Below are positions 43,701 through 55,869 of a DNA stretch of 64,000 nucleotides, piece by piece. The notes beneath the pieces were generated by a model that was given only the letters and a program-made list of their open reading frames with translations, did no database searches and had not been told where the DNA came from. The DNA is taken from contig CM034606.1 in assembly GCA_020091685.1 (NCBI GenBank), positions 16,027,695 to 16,091,694 of the forward strand, in the 5' to 3' direction. The DNA comes from Lutjanus erythropterus. Lineage: Eukaryota > Chordata > Actinopteri > Lutjaniformes > Lutjanidae. The position numbers and the translations under genes were made by a program. The first letter of the stretch is position 1, and each line of letters opens with the position of its first letter.

Positions 43701-45438
43701 CCTGTGCATCATCTGATTTGTTTATTTATTGATGTATGTGTATATACAGTTATGTTACATCAGCATCAGCTAATATCAGCTCTGATATAAACACTACATG
43801 CCAATCCCTCACTTGGATGAGAGAGCTTGAGATGTGACAGCACTTGGTCTGGACTCTGTCTCGTCTAGCCATGGTCACAGTCTTGACTTTGTCTCAACCC
43901 CTCATGGTCTCGGTCCTGTCTTGGTCTTGATACTTTCTGGTCTTCGTCATGACATGGTCTCAGTTTAGGCGGCCATGACAACAACTTGGCTGAACCAAGC
44001 TAGCCTTGTCAACATTAGCATTACTTTTTTTGTTGGGGCCGTTGTGGGGGATGTTTGATAGACCTACCAACTTGAAACGTAGTAATGAACCAAACCTCTA
44101 AGTATTTTGTTTAAAGTAAGGGGAAGATAGAAAGAACTAACATCAAAGTAAACTCTCTAATGTTACAGACAGTGAGAGTAAATTCCTCACTCTGGTATCC
44201 CTACTGCTGATGAAGTTACAGAATGGTTGCACAGTTCATTGGGCATTGAACCTTTCAGTCATGACCACAAATGTTTCATAAATATCATATATATTAGAAA
44301 TATTATATATAATAATATTTCATGGGGCCTAGGCGTAGATGTCACTAATCTCCTCCCACTTCTTCTACCTATTTTCACTGTTAAGTGCACTCCAGCTTTT
44401 TAGTATTGAACCTTCGTAAAGTTGGCGGATTCACAAAATCCCCAGATCAATGTAGCAGGGGCAGAGATGTTAGTTAGAAGTTAGAAGAAGTTTGGTTCAC
44501 TCAGGTTTCCTCCACAATGGGATTTGTTCAGCAAGATAATCTTCATAAACAAACACTTTCATTTGTGAGTTTTGTGATTTTTGAAGATTAAGTGCGATCT
44601 CCAGAAGTAAAAAGCTAATGTTAGTCGATGAACAAACTACACCATGGTCACATGACTTCACATCACCCCCCCCCCCCCCCCCCAATGACAAGTGTTAGGC
44701 ATAAACCGGAAGTGTTAATATGCTAACTAATTTCCAGGTTTTTAAGGACTCATTCCTGCAGCACTCTGTATGGCTTAAGCTCCAAAAACACTGGACCCTA
44801 CAGTTTCCATAAATGCATCTTCCAAAGTCGTACTTTGTCATGCTTTCTGTTCATAATGTGCAGCCTTCAGTGTAACAGAAACATGCATCATTGTCTGTTT
44901 TTCTCCATCTCCATTTTCTGTCTGCTTTCCTTCTTTACCCTATCTAATGAAGGCAAAATGCCAAAACCATTAAAATTGTATACTCTGCAAGCCCAAGAGG
45001 GAACCCAGAAGACAATACTGTACAACATCTGATGTGTAAAATCTGTGGAGTGCCCCTTTAAGCAAGAAGAACAAATATACTTTAAAAAGCACATCCTCAC
45101 CACAGTAAAATGTAAAGTCTATGGATAATAAAATAATTCACAAACCTTTAGATGGATTGGCCTACATTAAGATGTGTTTTGCACATGGATTCTTCATTCA
45201 TATGTGTTTCATTAGAGTTTTTGAACCTCCTCTGTGTCATGAATGCAGCAAAATAATCTGTTTTAACATTCTGCACTCATAGTGAGTTAGAAAGATCTGG
45301 ATGAGTACTTGACTGTTTCAGTCTCAGGCAAAAAAACCACACGCACAGGACCATAAATAGGTATGACAAACATGACAGCTCTTTGTTGAAGAAATTAGGC
45401 CAAACTACTTTGTTATGTTTAACCCTAATGAACACTTG

Positions 45439-45470
<32 letters not shown>

Positions 45471-45715
45471 GTACACATGCAGACACACCCCTCTCCAGCT
45501 GAGTGTTTTCCTCCTAATGTCCCCTCACCATATTCATCATTTTGACTCCTCTCTCGGCGCCTCTCTCCTGCTCTCTTACCATTTGTCTTACCTGCCGTTG
45601 TTAGGTCGATAAGCCCCAGAAAGTGCATCAGTTTGAGGGAGCTGCAGACCACCAGGAGGATCCCCACAGTCTGCAGCCCCTCCACCTCCCACTTGTCTTG
45701 GAAGAACAGATGCAT
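34757..45715 (-). CDS. kcnip2: kcnip2 (KChIP2), EF-hand auxiliary subunit of Kv4 channels
   Basis: Neuronal-calcium-sensor family subunit that binds Kv4 N termini and tunes A-type and cardiac transient outward K+ current. Shared exons: 37053-37177, 36795-36864, 36300-36370, 35850-35957, 35092-35196, 34905-34967, 34757-34804 (TAA). Two 5' routes both end in phase 1. Route A uses 40209-40287 plus 39519-39617 (255 aa in total). Route B starts at 45592-45715 and joins 37177 directly (237 aa). Core sequence [67 protein letters not shown] and the C terminus [11 protein letters not shown] match KChIP2 better than KChIP1, 3 or 4. EF-hand loops 2-4 ([36 protein letters not shown]) are intact; EF1 is degenerate, as usual. 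It lies tail to tail with cox15. Confidence 0.96.
37590..39135. repeat. Tandemly duplicated repeat block in the kcnip2 intron
   Basis: Unit A (about 37760-38437) and unit B (about 38545-39131) are diverged direct copies. Shared landmarks in order: cttgacctcaa-taaag, gtcattaa, ggccagtttga, gttacctgatagacag / gttacctaatagacag, agctgtggagctagcca (A has a G/T difference), aaaaccac-ttggt, ccccttcaaataaactgtta, agtgagagaaga. Unit A is preceded by more GACAACTTGACATTA-type sequence starting near 37590. Confidence 0.75.
39519..39617 (-). CDS. kcnip2: kcnip2 palmitoylation exon, with apparent GC donor
   Basis: This 99-nt exon (2 + 96 + 1) encodes [19 protein letters not shown], homologous to human KChIP2 [19 protein letters not shown]. 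The Cys-Cys pair is the known palmitoylation site for membrane attachment. The acceptor is tgcag at 39618-39622. No GT donor in the right phase gives the family sequence. Ending the exon at 39519 before gcaagt (39513-39518) yields ...[14 protein letters not shown], matching human ...SVSE-N-SVDDEFELS, so a GC-AG intron is the best reading. Confidence 0.8.
40209..40287 (-). CDS. kcnip2: kcnip2 candidate first exon A
   Basis: An ATG at 40287 in good context (accatcATGG) opens 26 codons starting [17 protein letters not shown] and ends at a strong donor (A then gtaagt, phase 1), which fits the next exon at 39617. The peptide is hydrophobic then basic. I do not recognise it from mammalian KChIP2, whose usual first exon encodes MRGQGRKESLSDSRDLDG. 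It may be a fish-specific or lineage-specific N terminus; the canonical first exon could also lie elsewhere. Confidence 0.5.
41088..41372. mobile_element. DNA transposon remnant upstream of kcnip2 exon A
   Basis: Left end gagatgtttcaataccattt and right end gatcggtatcagaacatccct are imperfect inverted repeats (GATGTTYCRATACC-like) around a short AT-rich interior. No coding capacity. Confidence 0.45.
42475..42494. repeat. (CTAT)n microsatellite
   Basis: Five tetranucleotide units. Confidence 0.85.
43545..43990. repeat. Interspersed repeat rich in GGTCT(C/T)G motifs
   Basis: In the kcnip2 5' intron. Contains ctactcgagatcagtctcaa and a run of tggtctcggtcctgtcttgg-like motifs ending tggtctcagtttaggcgg. 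I recognise this as a common teleost dispersed element. Confidence 0.45.
44666..44683. repeat. Poly(C) tract of 18
   Basis: Uninterrupted run of 18 C; its length in the assembly may be unreliable. Confidence 0.9.
45446..45470. repeat. (CA)n microsatellite by kcnip2 exon B
   Basis: CA run about 120 bp downstream of the exon B donor on the kcnip2 strand, inside the intron. Confidence 0.9.
45592..45715 (-). CDS. kcnip2: kcnip2 alternative first exon B, KIS-type transmembrane N terminus
   Basis: The ATG at 45715 starts 41 codons: [11 protein letters not shown], then [20 protein letters not shown], then [10 protein letters not shown], ending in phase 1 at gtaaga. It closely resembles the K-channel-inactivation-suppressor (KIS) N terminus of KChIP4a ([20 protein letters not shown]), also found in x-type KChIP2 and KChIP3 variants. 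Joined to the exon at 37177 it reads ...[14 protein letters not shown], parallel to KChIP4a ...SED-SVEDELEM. The hydrophobic helix should retain the subunit in membranes and slow Kv4 inactivation. It lies 5.4 kb upstream of exon A, so a separate promoter is likely. Confidence 0.85.
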
Positions 45716-46230
45716 CCTTTCCCTTTTCCTCTCTCCTCTCTGTTTCTCTCACAACAACAAAAATCTTTCTCTTGCCCCGGGGCAACCACGTCCCCCCCCC
45801 TCAGCTCCAACCAGGAATGCACCGTCTTCGTCTTTTCAGTCTCTCCTCTCAGTCTCCCTCTATATGCCGGTATTTGGCCATCCTAACTCCGCACGGCTCC
45901 CCGCCCGCTTTCTTCACTGAAGGTAGATTGTTATTCTCCTCGTTTCTTCATCGAGAACGGTAAGTGCGTGGCAGCAGGACTGTCGACTTGCTGCTCCACC
46001 CCCGCCGCTTCCAAGCTGTCAAAGGTTGTTTAAGTTCCAGGTGAAGTTCGGACAGTTCATGTGTGTCCTGGCAGGTTGGCAATTGTTTTCTGACTCTATC
46101 TGCTTTTCTAGCTACTGACTCTCGAAACTCTCTCTGTACTCTGTGCCTGTCCTCCCTCTCCTCCTCTTCTCTCGCCTTACCTCCGTCACTCTCCTCCTGC
46201 TGTGTCCCTCCCCATGTTTAATTGGGTCAG

Positions 46231-46410
46231 TGATGGGACTGAGTGAAGGGAGGAATGAGGAGGGAGGGGGAAAATGAAGGGGGGGAGAAGATGGGGGAGT
46301 ACTACTTGTAGGTTAAGAGGGGAGGGGGACATACAGAAGACAGATGAGAAGAACGATTTGGGAGATGAGGTAGGAGGAAAGGTGGGAAAGGGAGGGGCAA
46401 GATAGAATGG
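46231..46410. promoter_or_regulatory. Purine-rich, G-rich tract upstream of kcnip2 exon B
   Basis: About 180 bp of strongly purine-biased plus strand with many G3-G7 runs, for example ggagggggaaaatgaagggg, located 0.5-0.7 kb upstream of the exon B ATG. Such tracts can form G-quadruplex or triplex structures. A regulatory role is inferred from position only. Confidence 0.3.
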
Positions 46411-47394
46411 TTAAGGGAGGAAATAACTGCAACCAGGGGTATAGCAAGGATCAAATCCAAAACCAAATGATAAAACAAATAGAGATAGCAGAGGGAAAAT
46501 AGAGGACAAAATTAGGAGAAGAAGAGACTTAGAGAAGGGCGGAGGGAGGCTGTGACAAGCGAGAGGCAAAGCATCTGACCCAACGGCTACTCAAACTCAC
46601 AGATGTGGCAATCTCCCATGAGTGTACAACACACGTGTCCACACAAACACGCAGCCTGGAGGGGAAATCTGGCTATAACATGTATGGCATATTCAATCCT
46701 GTGCAGTGGGGAACATTTCAGTCGGGGTGGGATATACTGATGTCACATCTGGCATACTGACGTCCTACCAAAGACAGACAGAATCTCTAAAGAACTGGAA
46801 CTGAAAAACTACGAAAACAGGATTTAGAAGAATGGAATTATGATGATAGATTTTGGTTTGCATGTAGAGCTATTTTTAGATTTCCCATAAAGACTTAATA
46901 AATGTCATGTGTGACTGATTTACACCTTTTAAGCTCTCAGCACAGCACAGCTGAAAAGAAGGATGGCGTTGCAGTAAACATACAAGGATAAAGGATTATG
47001 AACCCTCTGAAGTGTAATGTTGAGGTGGGTTTTGATGAAAGATGAAAATGCTTGTTCTAAATAACATTAGGTATGCACTTATTACCGTAAGCTGATCACG
47101 TATCACGTACCAAATGTGAAAGACCCACATTAGTTTCTTTGTCAATGTCATTATAAAAACTCAGTGTTTCCATTGTCAGTTTCAGTCATTCACTGCAGAT
47201 TCCATTTTTAGTACCTCACCGATCCCTGACCTTATATTACTGCATACAGAAATTATTCTAATTAGTGAAGTATTAAATTTTTAAATGTGGGAAAAAGAAC
47301 AGCAGTATCGAACTGTCCCTCAGCACTGGCATGTACTCTAAGTTGAGGCACAGCAATTACATTGCTCAGCATTCAATGCACTCCCCGATGAAGG

Positions 47395-48020
47395 TGACTG
47401 GCAAACTGAACACTTTGAGGCTCAGTACCACACTCTGAAACTGGATATTGGACTTCTTCACAAACAGACCACAGACAGTCCGGATTGGAGTCTCACTTCC
47501 TCAACTCAACGCTGGAGTCCTCCAGGGCTGTGTGCTCATTCCCCTCCAGTTCACGCTGTACATCCATGACTGCAGCTCCAAACATGGAGAGAACTCTATT
47601 GTGAAGTTCCCACCATCATAGACCGGATTTCAAACGATGAGATTTCATATTGGGAGAAAATTAACAGTCTTGCAGAGTGGTGCACCAAAAACAACTTACT
47701 GCTCAAAGCCAGTAAAACCAAGAAGCTGAGTGTTGATTGTTGGCTTTTGGAGAAAGGAGACGAAGAGACGCACACCCCTGTCTACATCAGCGGAGCTCAG
47801 GTTAACAGTTTAAGGTTTCTAGGAATCAGCATGAAGAGAATCTGTTATGGACGTCACACCTCTTCACCCTGCTAAAGAAGGCGCAGAAACAGCTGTATTT
47901 CTTAAGGAAACCTGAGAAAGCAATATTCCTATACCATGTTCTTGTCAACTTTTACAGACAAGTGATAGAAAGCATCCTGACTGTAAACATCCCAGACTGG
48001 CATTGGGATGTGCACAGACC
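47395..48020 (+). mobile_element. Broken LINE reverse-transcriptase fragment (CR1/L2/Rex1-like)
   Basis: Plus-strand pieces match the C-terminal half of a non-LTR retrotransposon RT: GVLQGCVL, FTLYIHDCSSKHGENSIVKF, LAEWCTKNNLLLKASKTK, TPVYISGAQVNSLRFLGIS-like, SLLKKAQKQLYFLRK-like and LVNFYRQVIESILT. The expected F/Y-A-D-D catalytic segment after VKF has been lost and stops and frame changes occur, so the copy is dead. No intact 5' end. Confidence 0.7.
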
Positions 48021-50869
48021 TGGACAGGAGGCCTCTTCAGTCAGCTCCAATCAATCAGTCAAGAACTACATCAAAATCTTGTTATACAACCTTGCTGTAA
48101 ATGATTAATAAATAACGTTCTGCCCTTGTATCCTTGCAAAAATTCCTTAAACAACACATCCATTAGACCCTTTCATGAAGCCTGTTCAAGGCAGGAATGT
48201 TGCACCATTAATCATTCTGTATAAAACATGTAAACATGGATTAGGGAAGCCACTGTTGCTCCGCTGTTAAGCTAGCAGTGGAGGTAGTTACAGAGCCAAA
48301 CTGACATCTGTGTAGAGTAGGGGAGCCAGCAGGGTGGGATGCTGACACTGTTGTGTTACACATCACATTTCTTTTGCTTCTGGGATGCCAGCATGCTGTT
48401 GTTATATATTTTAAAAAGGCCATTGTTTGTAATTCCCCTCCAGAGTGACACATGTAAGTGTTTTCTTGTCAGGTGGCTGTCAACAGGATCACATCATTTG
48501 TCTGCACCCTCCCAAAAAGTTACAAATAACTTTTTTCAAAAACAAAACCATTTTCTGACACCACTATAGTTGAAGTGTGGTTAGGTTTAGCTTGGTCAGG
48601 GCTTGGGAAAACACAGGGTTTGAATTCAAATTACTTGGTTAAAGGGGAAATTCTGCATTTTTTTATGTTTTGTTTTTAAAGCTGAGGTCTAATGAGGCAA
48701 AATCTGTAGTTCTTCTTGCATCCAGTGATGTCACTAGAGGTAAGGAAAAACTACAGCCTATTACAGTTTGGATTTCTAGTCTTGGTAGCCAGGGGACGTG
48801 GTAGATAAGTATTTTTTATCACCTAACACTATGTATTGGCCAACAAAGTAATAGCTATAAGCTAGGGTGGTGGGTGTAGGCATCAGAGGCTTGTGTGCAA
48901 TGCATCCTCGTCCAGTAAGTTCTCTTGTCAAATACTGCACACACTGAGGAATTTATTGCTTTGATTGACTACATTTACCATCAACACTGATTGGACAGTC
49001 ACAAGAAAAGAGTCAAATTCTCCTGTTATGGTTAGGGGGGCTCATGGTCATGGTTTAAAGAAACCAACATGGACTTTTAGCAGGAAATGGGAAGAGAAAA
49101 ATGGTCACGTAAGACACAGTCCAACATTTTGTTAAGCCAGCCAACCACTCTGACCTCCAAGCCTCTGCGGGCCTTGTGTCTCTATAACGGCGTCATACAA
49201 CTGCCTCCTTTCTTCCCCACAGACAGGAGTCAAAAAAACTACTGCTGCTAGAGGGCTTTGTCACTCAAACATAGATATATGATGTTTGGGGGCATTTGCC
49301 GAAATGACTGATGCTTTTGTTTGTCTTGGGAGGACAGCGTCTGGAATTGGTATTGGGAGAGGAAAAAGTTGGATCAGTGCATCCCTAAATAAGAAATGGC
49401 TAGACTTCAACAAAAGTGGAAAGTGACACCCCTTGGCTTCAAAGTCCTCCATCACTTTTATCCTCCACTCAATGTTCAATAACACCCTGTTATCAAAAAC
49501 TGGAAGTGAACGCTCTACAGGAAACTGAGGGGGGAGACAGGGAATATTTAGTCCACTTTAAAGGCATCATTTTATCTTTCAGGTTGTATATTACACTGTA
49601 CGTGCATCTGTCTGTCTGTCTGTGCCTGTAAGCAGGTCGGCTCACTGCCAGACAGAAGGAGACCAGGAAATGGAGAGAGAAGCTGAGGGAGACAGGGAGG
49701 TTTACAGAGGGCTTGATCTGTCTCTCGTGTGATTAATGATTCTCAGAGTCAAAGTGAGACCTCGAGCTACAGTATAGTCGCTGAGCCTTGAGGAGAACAC
49801 ATCTTTTAGAGCAGCCTCATGAGACTGTGAACAACCTACACTTAATCAGAGGCAGACTCATGCTCTTTGGTAAACAAAATTGCAGCAAGCAATGATTTTG
49901 CAGCTGCAGACTGAGATCATGTTCACAGTCAGAAACTGGGCCCATGGACGCTGAAAGAGTGCAGCCATCAATCACTGTCATTTAATGTGAGAGAGACAAC
50001 TTTGACAGTGGAGCACTCCAAATACAATCAGGGAGACGTACAAGGTCTTCTAATGGCACCGAAGGATCAGACATTATTCCAAAAGGGTCCTTATGATCAT
50101 GTAAATCGAATGACTAAAGAGAACATAATTGAGAAAAATGGTCAGCAAACAAATTAATTAAATGAATTATTTCAAAGTTGGTCATCTGTGGAGATTTCTA
50201 ATCTACATAAAGCATTATATATCAGCCTATATTTTGCATGCATTTATGTTCATGATTAATTAAACAGGCTACATAAATTCCCAAATACAGTGACATATTC
50301 AGGCCAGTAAATCCTCAAACAGTCTGCAGTCGGAGAGTCAAATCAAGGATGAAAGTGTGAGAGAAAAAGACTGGTTGTGCCTATCTGTCATTTTCTCTTA
50401 CATAAAAAATTAAGATATCTGTCATATACTGGGACAGAAATGCAAGAGCAATGTTTTGCAAATGAACAAGAAAAATCTGACGGCTCTGTGACTCCAGGAA
50501 CATTGTGAGGCACTGACCTTTGAACCTGTTACTGTTGTTGTGGTTGCTTCTAATAATGGCAACATAAATTTTAGCTGACTTTACTGGTTGTAACCCTGTA
50601 TGCATTGATTTGGTGACTTGCAGGTCAAAAGATGTCTAGACGTCTACATTACTGTAAAACTGCACTTGAGATTGATTGAGAAGCAAGTTTTTTTTTTTAA
50701 CATTTAGATTACTTATAAGCCCTGTTTCACTTCAGTGACTATATGTTGACACAAATTTAGGGGCTGCTGCAAATTGAAATGTCTTTTAATGCTTTTAAAT
50801 TTCTAAACAAGAGTCTACAGTCACGCTAGTAGCTCTGTGAGATCAGTGTTGAGCAAAACGCTAATGTCT

Positions 50870-51065
50870 GCATGTCAGTGTGCTCATGGTGCCAAAGCTG
50901 ACATGGACATGAGTAACATGACTTGGATTCAAAGATCTGATGATTTTAGGTTTGATTTGACAAAATAGAAAAAGACTTGCAACTTGACTTGGACACCAAT
51001 GACTCATGACTTCACTTGGACTTGAGCCTCCTGACTTAAAAAACACTTGATATTTTCTCACAAGC
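50870..51065. repeat. Interspersed repeat with GACTTGGA(C/T) motifs
   Basis: Contains acatgacttggattc, gcaacttgacttggac and gacttcacttggacttgag, a dispersed teleost repeat type. Confidence 0.4.
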
Positions 51066-51650
51066 ACAAAAATGAAAGTTTATGTTAAAAAGCCACACAG
51101 ATCAACCTCATGGTGGCAACATTGCCATTCCTGGCACCATGTTGTTGGCATGAATCAAATAAATCAAATATATGACAAGCTTCTCTTGGTGTGAAAGTTA
51201 GGTAACGATCACTGATCCATGACTACAAACATGGCCGCACATCAAGCTCTTCACATGACAGCTGTCACTTCAGTGCTAATCAGATATGAGCTCTGAGCAG
51301 TCTGTGTCCACTGCTCCATTTGTTTGGATATTGAGAGTGTGTGTGATATAATTAGCAGAGGTGAGTGTACAAAACAGCTTCCAGAAAAGTTCCTCAGATG
51401 TTTTTTTCCCTCCTCTTTGACCTACTCATCACCTCAAAAGGTCTTGTAAGGGCATCGAGGTTCCTTCAGGGCAGGAAATCACAGATGAACCACAGGATCT
51501 TATCTTAGCCCAACCAGCTACAGCCTTGTACACAACGTCTGTAATCCATCCCAAGAGATGTTCTAATCTTAATATACATGCACTGATGGACATTCAACTG
51601 CCTGAATGGTAATCTATGGTAGATGTTGACACCCTCACACACTTATGATG

Positions 51651-51657
51651 CACACAC

Positions 51658-51689
<32 letters not shown>
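51651..51689. repeat. (CA)n microsatellite
   Basis: CA run with one CG interruption; a related (TG)n tract lies at about 51862-51885. Confidence 0.9.
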
Positions 51690-52338
51690 TCAGATTGTAA
51701 TAAAAAGTTGCGTTAATCAGTCTCAGTTGATTAGTCTCTCTGAGGCATATTTTGCCTGAAGCCAGACACACGCAGTAATTGAAATACCTCCATATTTAGA
51801 CGTCTACCTGAGCAATTACTCCTCTCAAAACTGATTAAAATGTCTAAGAGAGAGAGGGGGAGTGTGTGTGCGTGTGTGTGTGTGCATGCGTGCAGTGAAG
51901 GAGACACAGAGGAGGAGGTCATTGACAAATGGTGCTCAAAATTGGGAAGTGTGTTTCCAATTAGATAAGTGAAAGCAAGATCCATTTGCATAGATCATTA
52001 GCTTTTGAGGGTATTTTTAATACTGAGATGTGGGACAAAAACAGATCCGTTCTACTGAGGCCGAATCCTTTCAGCACAAACTACAGAGAGCCGCTAATGA
52101 ACAGTTTTCTTTAGAAAGTGCACACGATCAGGTGTGACAGAGGGATCAGAGAGGTTTTCTAGAGGAAACAAGACGTAACGGATTATTTCTGCGTATGTGA
52201 GCTGCATCTGCACTGAAAATTAGATAGCTAAATTTAGACTTATTTTTTCGGAATATACAGTTGCCATGTTTGTTGTTTGGATACAAGTTTGTGTGATAGT
52301 AGATGGAGAAAAAAGTTTAGATGGTAAACATGAATATT

Positions 52339-52907
52339 AAAAGGAGCAATATGTACCAATTATGTGTGCAAAAATGAGTACAGCAGCCCAAATAGCGAGT
52401 TGAAGCCATAGACATATTAAGAGAGTTCAGTGAGTTATTTCCCCCCGTCCTCTCCTCCACAGACTTGGGGAAGCCCGGGGAGGCTGCAGGAAACTGAAGG
52501 AAACTGCAGGAGTGCAACACGTGCGCAAGACTGCAAACTGATAATAACAAGTGAGGATGAGTCCTGCACTGAGAGTTGATCAGCTGTTTGTAACTGTCAG
52601 CTGTCTATCAATGTAAAGCTAAGCCTGTTACCCTGCAACCAAGAGCTCACTGCTCTGAAAATAAACGCTCTGGACTTGGAGTTCAGTGACTACCTGCCAG
52701 ACTCCATTAACACATTCTTACAACTCATAAACAGACATTTTGACATTTGGCAGACATACTGCATTCATTTAAATTAAACAATAACAGTTATTCTAGCCTG
52801 AAACAGAAAGCCAGTATTTCAACTTAACACATTTCCTTGATTGTTGATGACTTATTGTGGTCATTTTAGAGTTTATTACAGTAAATATATTACAGATTGC
52901 TCCTTTA
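52339..52907. mobile_element. Non-autonomous DNA transposon with AAAGGAGCAAT / ATTGCTCCTTT ends
   Basis: Terminal inverted repeats aaaggagcaatatgta (left) and tacagattgctccttt (right) bound about 570 bp with no coding capacity. A deleted relative lies in abcc2 intron 2 (14998-15440). Confidence 0.7.
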
Positions 52908-52977
52908 AAGGATGGATGAACGTGTGAAGCACTGCTACCTGATCAAGGATGTACAACCATAATCAACAACTTAAAAC

Positions 52978-53371
52978 AGGGGTGTAAAACTCAACCCAAT
53001 TTGATCTCAGGTGAGCTGCGCCAGTAAAACCACTGCATAATAATCTATTATTAACAATGACATTTTTCCGTTTCCCCACTTTTTATTAAGTGTAAAGAAG
53101 TAAAACATTGTGGAAGGATTCATATGGTTAGGATTTACAAAACCAATCAAGATCAGCCTGAGATTTCCTAAGAAAAATAATGCAATTTCAATAATGTAAA
53201 TAAGGAATACCAGTACATTCTACTTAAAAAAACAAAAAAAAAAACAACAACAAAAACTGGAATACAGGACTTCTCTGTAACTTTGACACTTTTGCAAATC
53301 ATCAAATGGGCCAGTTTGAGCCCTCTAGTGGGCTAGTTCTGACCTCTGGGCCATATGTTTCACACCCCTAA
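52978..53371. mobile_element. hAT-like non-autonomous element with CAGGGGTGT / ACACCCCT ends
   Basis: Starts caggggtgtaaaactcaa and ends gggccatatgtttcacaccc-ct. The CAGGGGTGTCAAACTCA type of end is known from hAT-superfamily elements in vertebrates. Target duplications are not clear. Confidence 0.6.
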
Positions 53372-53917
53372 TTTAAAACTCAAATCAAAATGTAAAATGT
53401 AAAATGTTGTTGTACATTTTATTATAGAAAATAAGCCATGATTTTTTTTAGTGAAAATTTCAAATTAATTATACTGACCCAAAAACAAAGCATAAATTAA
53501 AAACACTAGACTTTTCTTTCTTTTTCTCAGTAATTGGATATTAACTTATAAATCTAGTGATAAATCCCAGAAATCTAACATGTAATAGCTTACAAGTGGT
53601 TTTATTGACACAAAATAAGTTTTTTTGCTTTGTTTGTTTATTTTTGTTTTTTTGTTTGCCACTGAGGCTGAAAAAACCCCTGAAACCTCTGACCTTCTCA
53701 GACACATATTGCAGTAATTAACTGTTACACCTGAAGAGGGCAGTGCAATGTAAGACATTTGGTTAGCAGCCCTGTGTTCAACAGTGCAGTTCACCTCTAG
53801 TTATTCTCTCTTTCTCTTTGTTTTTGTCCTTCATTTAAATTCTGCCCCAGAGACCAGTCAAACTGTGGGAGGGTAATGAAAGATCACAAGCCATTAACAA
53901 TTTCACAGAAATAACAC

Positions 53918-53942
53918 TCACACACACACACACACACACACA
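53918..53942. repeat. (CA)n microsatellite
   Basis: Uninterrupted dinucleotide run. Confidence 0.95.
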
Positions 53943-54666
53943 CTACTGAATGAGATAGTAACACTTAGGTTTCTAATATGACAATGATCACAGACAAAAC
54001 GACATTAATGCTACTATACTTTGAACCTTCTTTTTTGCACTCAGCTGCGGTGATGCTTTTTAAAAATGCATCCTGAGTTTTTGAGTGGTGTAAAGCAGTC
54101 AATCTAAATTGGGTTTGCATCGCTCACAACAATCCTCTAAACTCATTTCCATCAAATCATAAACACTCTGCTCCGCCGCTTCCTGCCAGGAGCCAAATCA
54201 GGTAAACATCCTGAATGGGTCGATACTACAGAAAATAAAGGGTTTGAATCTCAGCTCTCTGAAGGTTTAGTTTCAGCTGTTGAGAGATTTGTTTCTAAAA
54301 AGACAACTACAACAAATCTTAAAGGGGAAAATTACTGACATAGCAATTGTATTACAGAGCAATCTAACACCATTTCCGAGCCAAACAAAACATTACAATA
54401 TTGGAACAAAAGACAGAGAAACATTGGACGTAGAGTAAAACTCAACCAGCTGGCAGCAGCGTACAGAAAGTTATCCTAAACGTTTATTGGGATGCAGCCA
54501 TGAATGAAGATCAAATTGGCAGTTAAATCAATGGCAGAATGACAGCAGCCTGTAGCTGTCCTTTGTTGTTGTAAAACAGGGTGAATAATAGCCACTGTCT
54601 GCCCAACATAAATGTTTTATCCCGGTGAATCCTGCTGCAAGGCTTCTGTGCCCTTGTTAATACTGT

Positions 54667-54668
<2 letters not shown>

Positions 54669-54715
<47 letters not shown>
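54669..54715. repeat. (GT)n microsatellite
   Basis: About 23 uninterrupted units. Confidence 0.95.
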
Positions 54716-54716
<1 letters not shown>

Positions 54717-55837
54717 CAAGAAAAAACAGAAGAACAAATAGTTTGAGAATGGGAGACCTTGTGTTAATCAGCAGCAGACAGGCAGGAATTAGTCTGAATT
54801 ATCAAATTTTCATTCACATTTTTAAATGAGTGTCTCTTTAGTGATTTGCTATTAGTTAGTTAATTTCATGATTATTTTAGAAAACCCTTTCAACCGAAAC
54901 TTAAAATACACATAAGAAAATAAAATAACAATGGATTGCTTTTGCCTTTGTCTTTATGGGTGTGCACTGTGCCATAACGCCACCCATAATGACAAAGTGT
55001 TTAAAAACTTGACAACATCCTTTCTCTTATCAATCATCAAATACCTGGAACTCTATAAACATAGCCAGCAGCAGTTACACTGCATTCTCAGTCTCTCTCC
55101 TCTGGTGAGAGCTGCAGAAAGAGTTTAACACACATGCGCACACACAGGCGGAGAAGACTGAGGACACGGTGAGAGTTGGAAGGATTGCTTTAACTGTGTT
55201 AACTGGGCCTATTTATTTTTGCTTTAGAACAGAACTGCTGCCAGAAAATATGGTTTTATTTTTCTGATTCACTATTTGGTGTCGCTGGTGGCGTTCACGC
55301 TCCAAATTCACACTTTATGTCTCCTCCTCTGTGACTCCTCCTCCTCACCTCAATGAACAACAGACAGAGCAACTTTGAATGGTGCGTTGCAGATTCTATC
55401 TTTAAGTACAGGACTTGAGTAACTGTACTTAGTTACTTTCCACCACTGGTAAAGAGCTATATCTACATACATTATTGTGAATCCCTAATTGATTAACAAC
55501 AGCTAATCAAGAAAAAATGATAGACTTAACATATTGGGGCTTCTCAACAGCACATGATCACTTTGAGTTAATTCTAAATGGCTTTAAAACATCCTTAGAT
55601 GCCATGAAGCTATGGCAGAATGTTGCATGTAGCTTAAAATCACTTTGTCTTATGCCTGCAAATTGCTGGAGCATCTTCCACTGAAAATCAAACGTGACAT
55701 TAAAAAGTGACAGAACGTTTACGGGTTAAGCTGCATACGGGAAAAGGTCTTCAGACACAAAGCTAAGCTGTGCTAATGCAAATCTTCCAAACTCTAATAA
55801 GTTAGCAAGGCATATTTTCAAGGACAGGTCTGCATGT

Positions 55838-55869
<32 letters not shown>

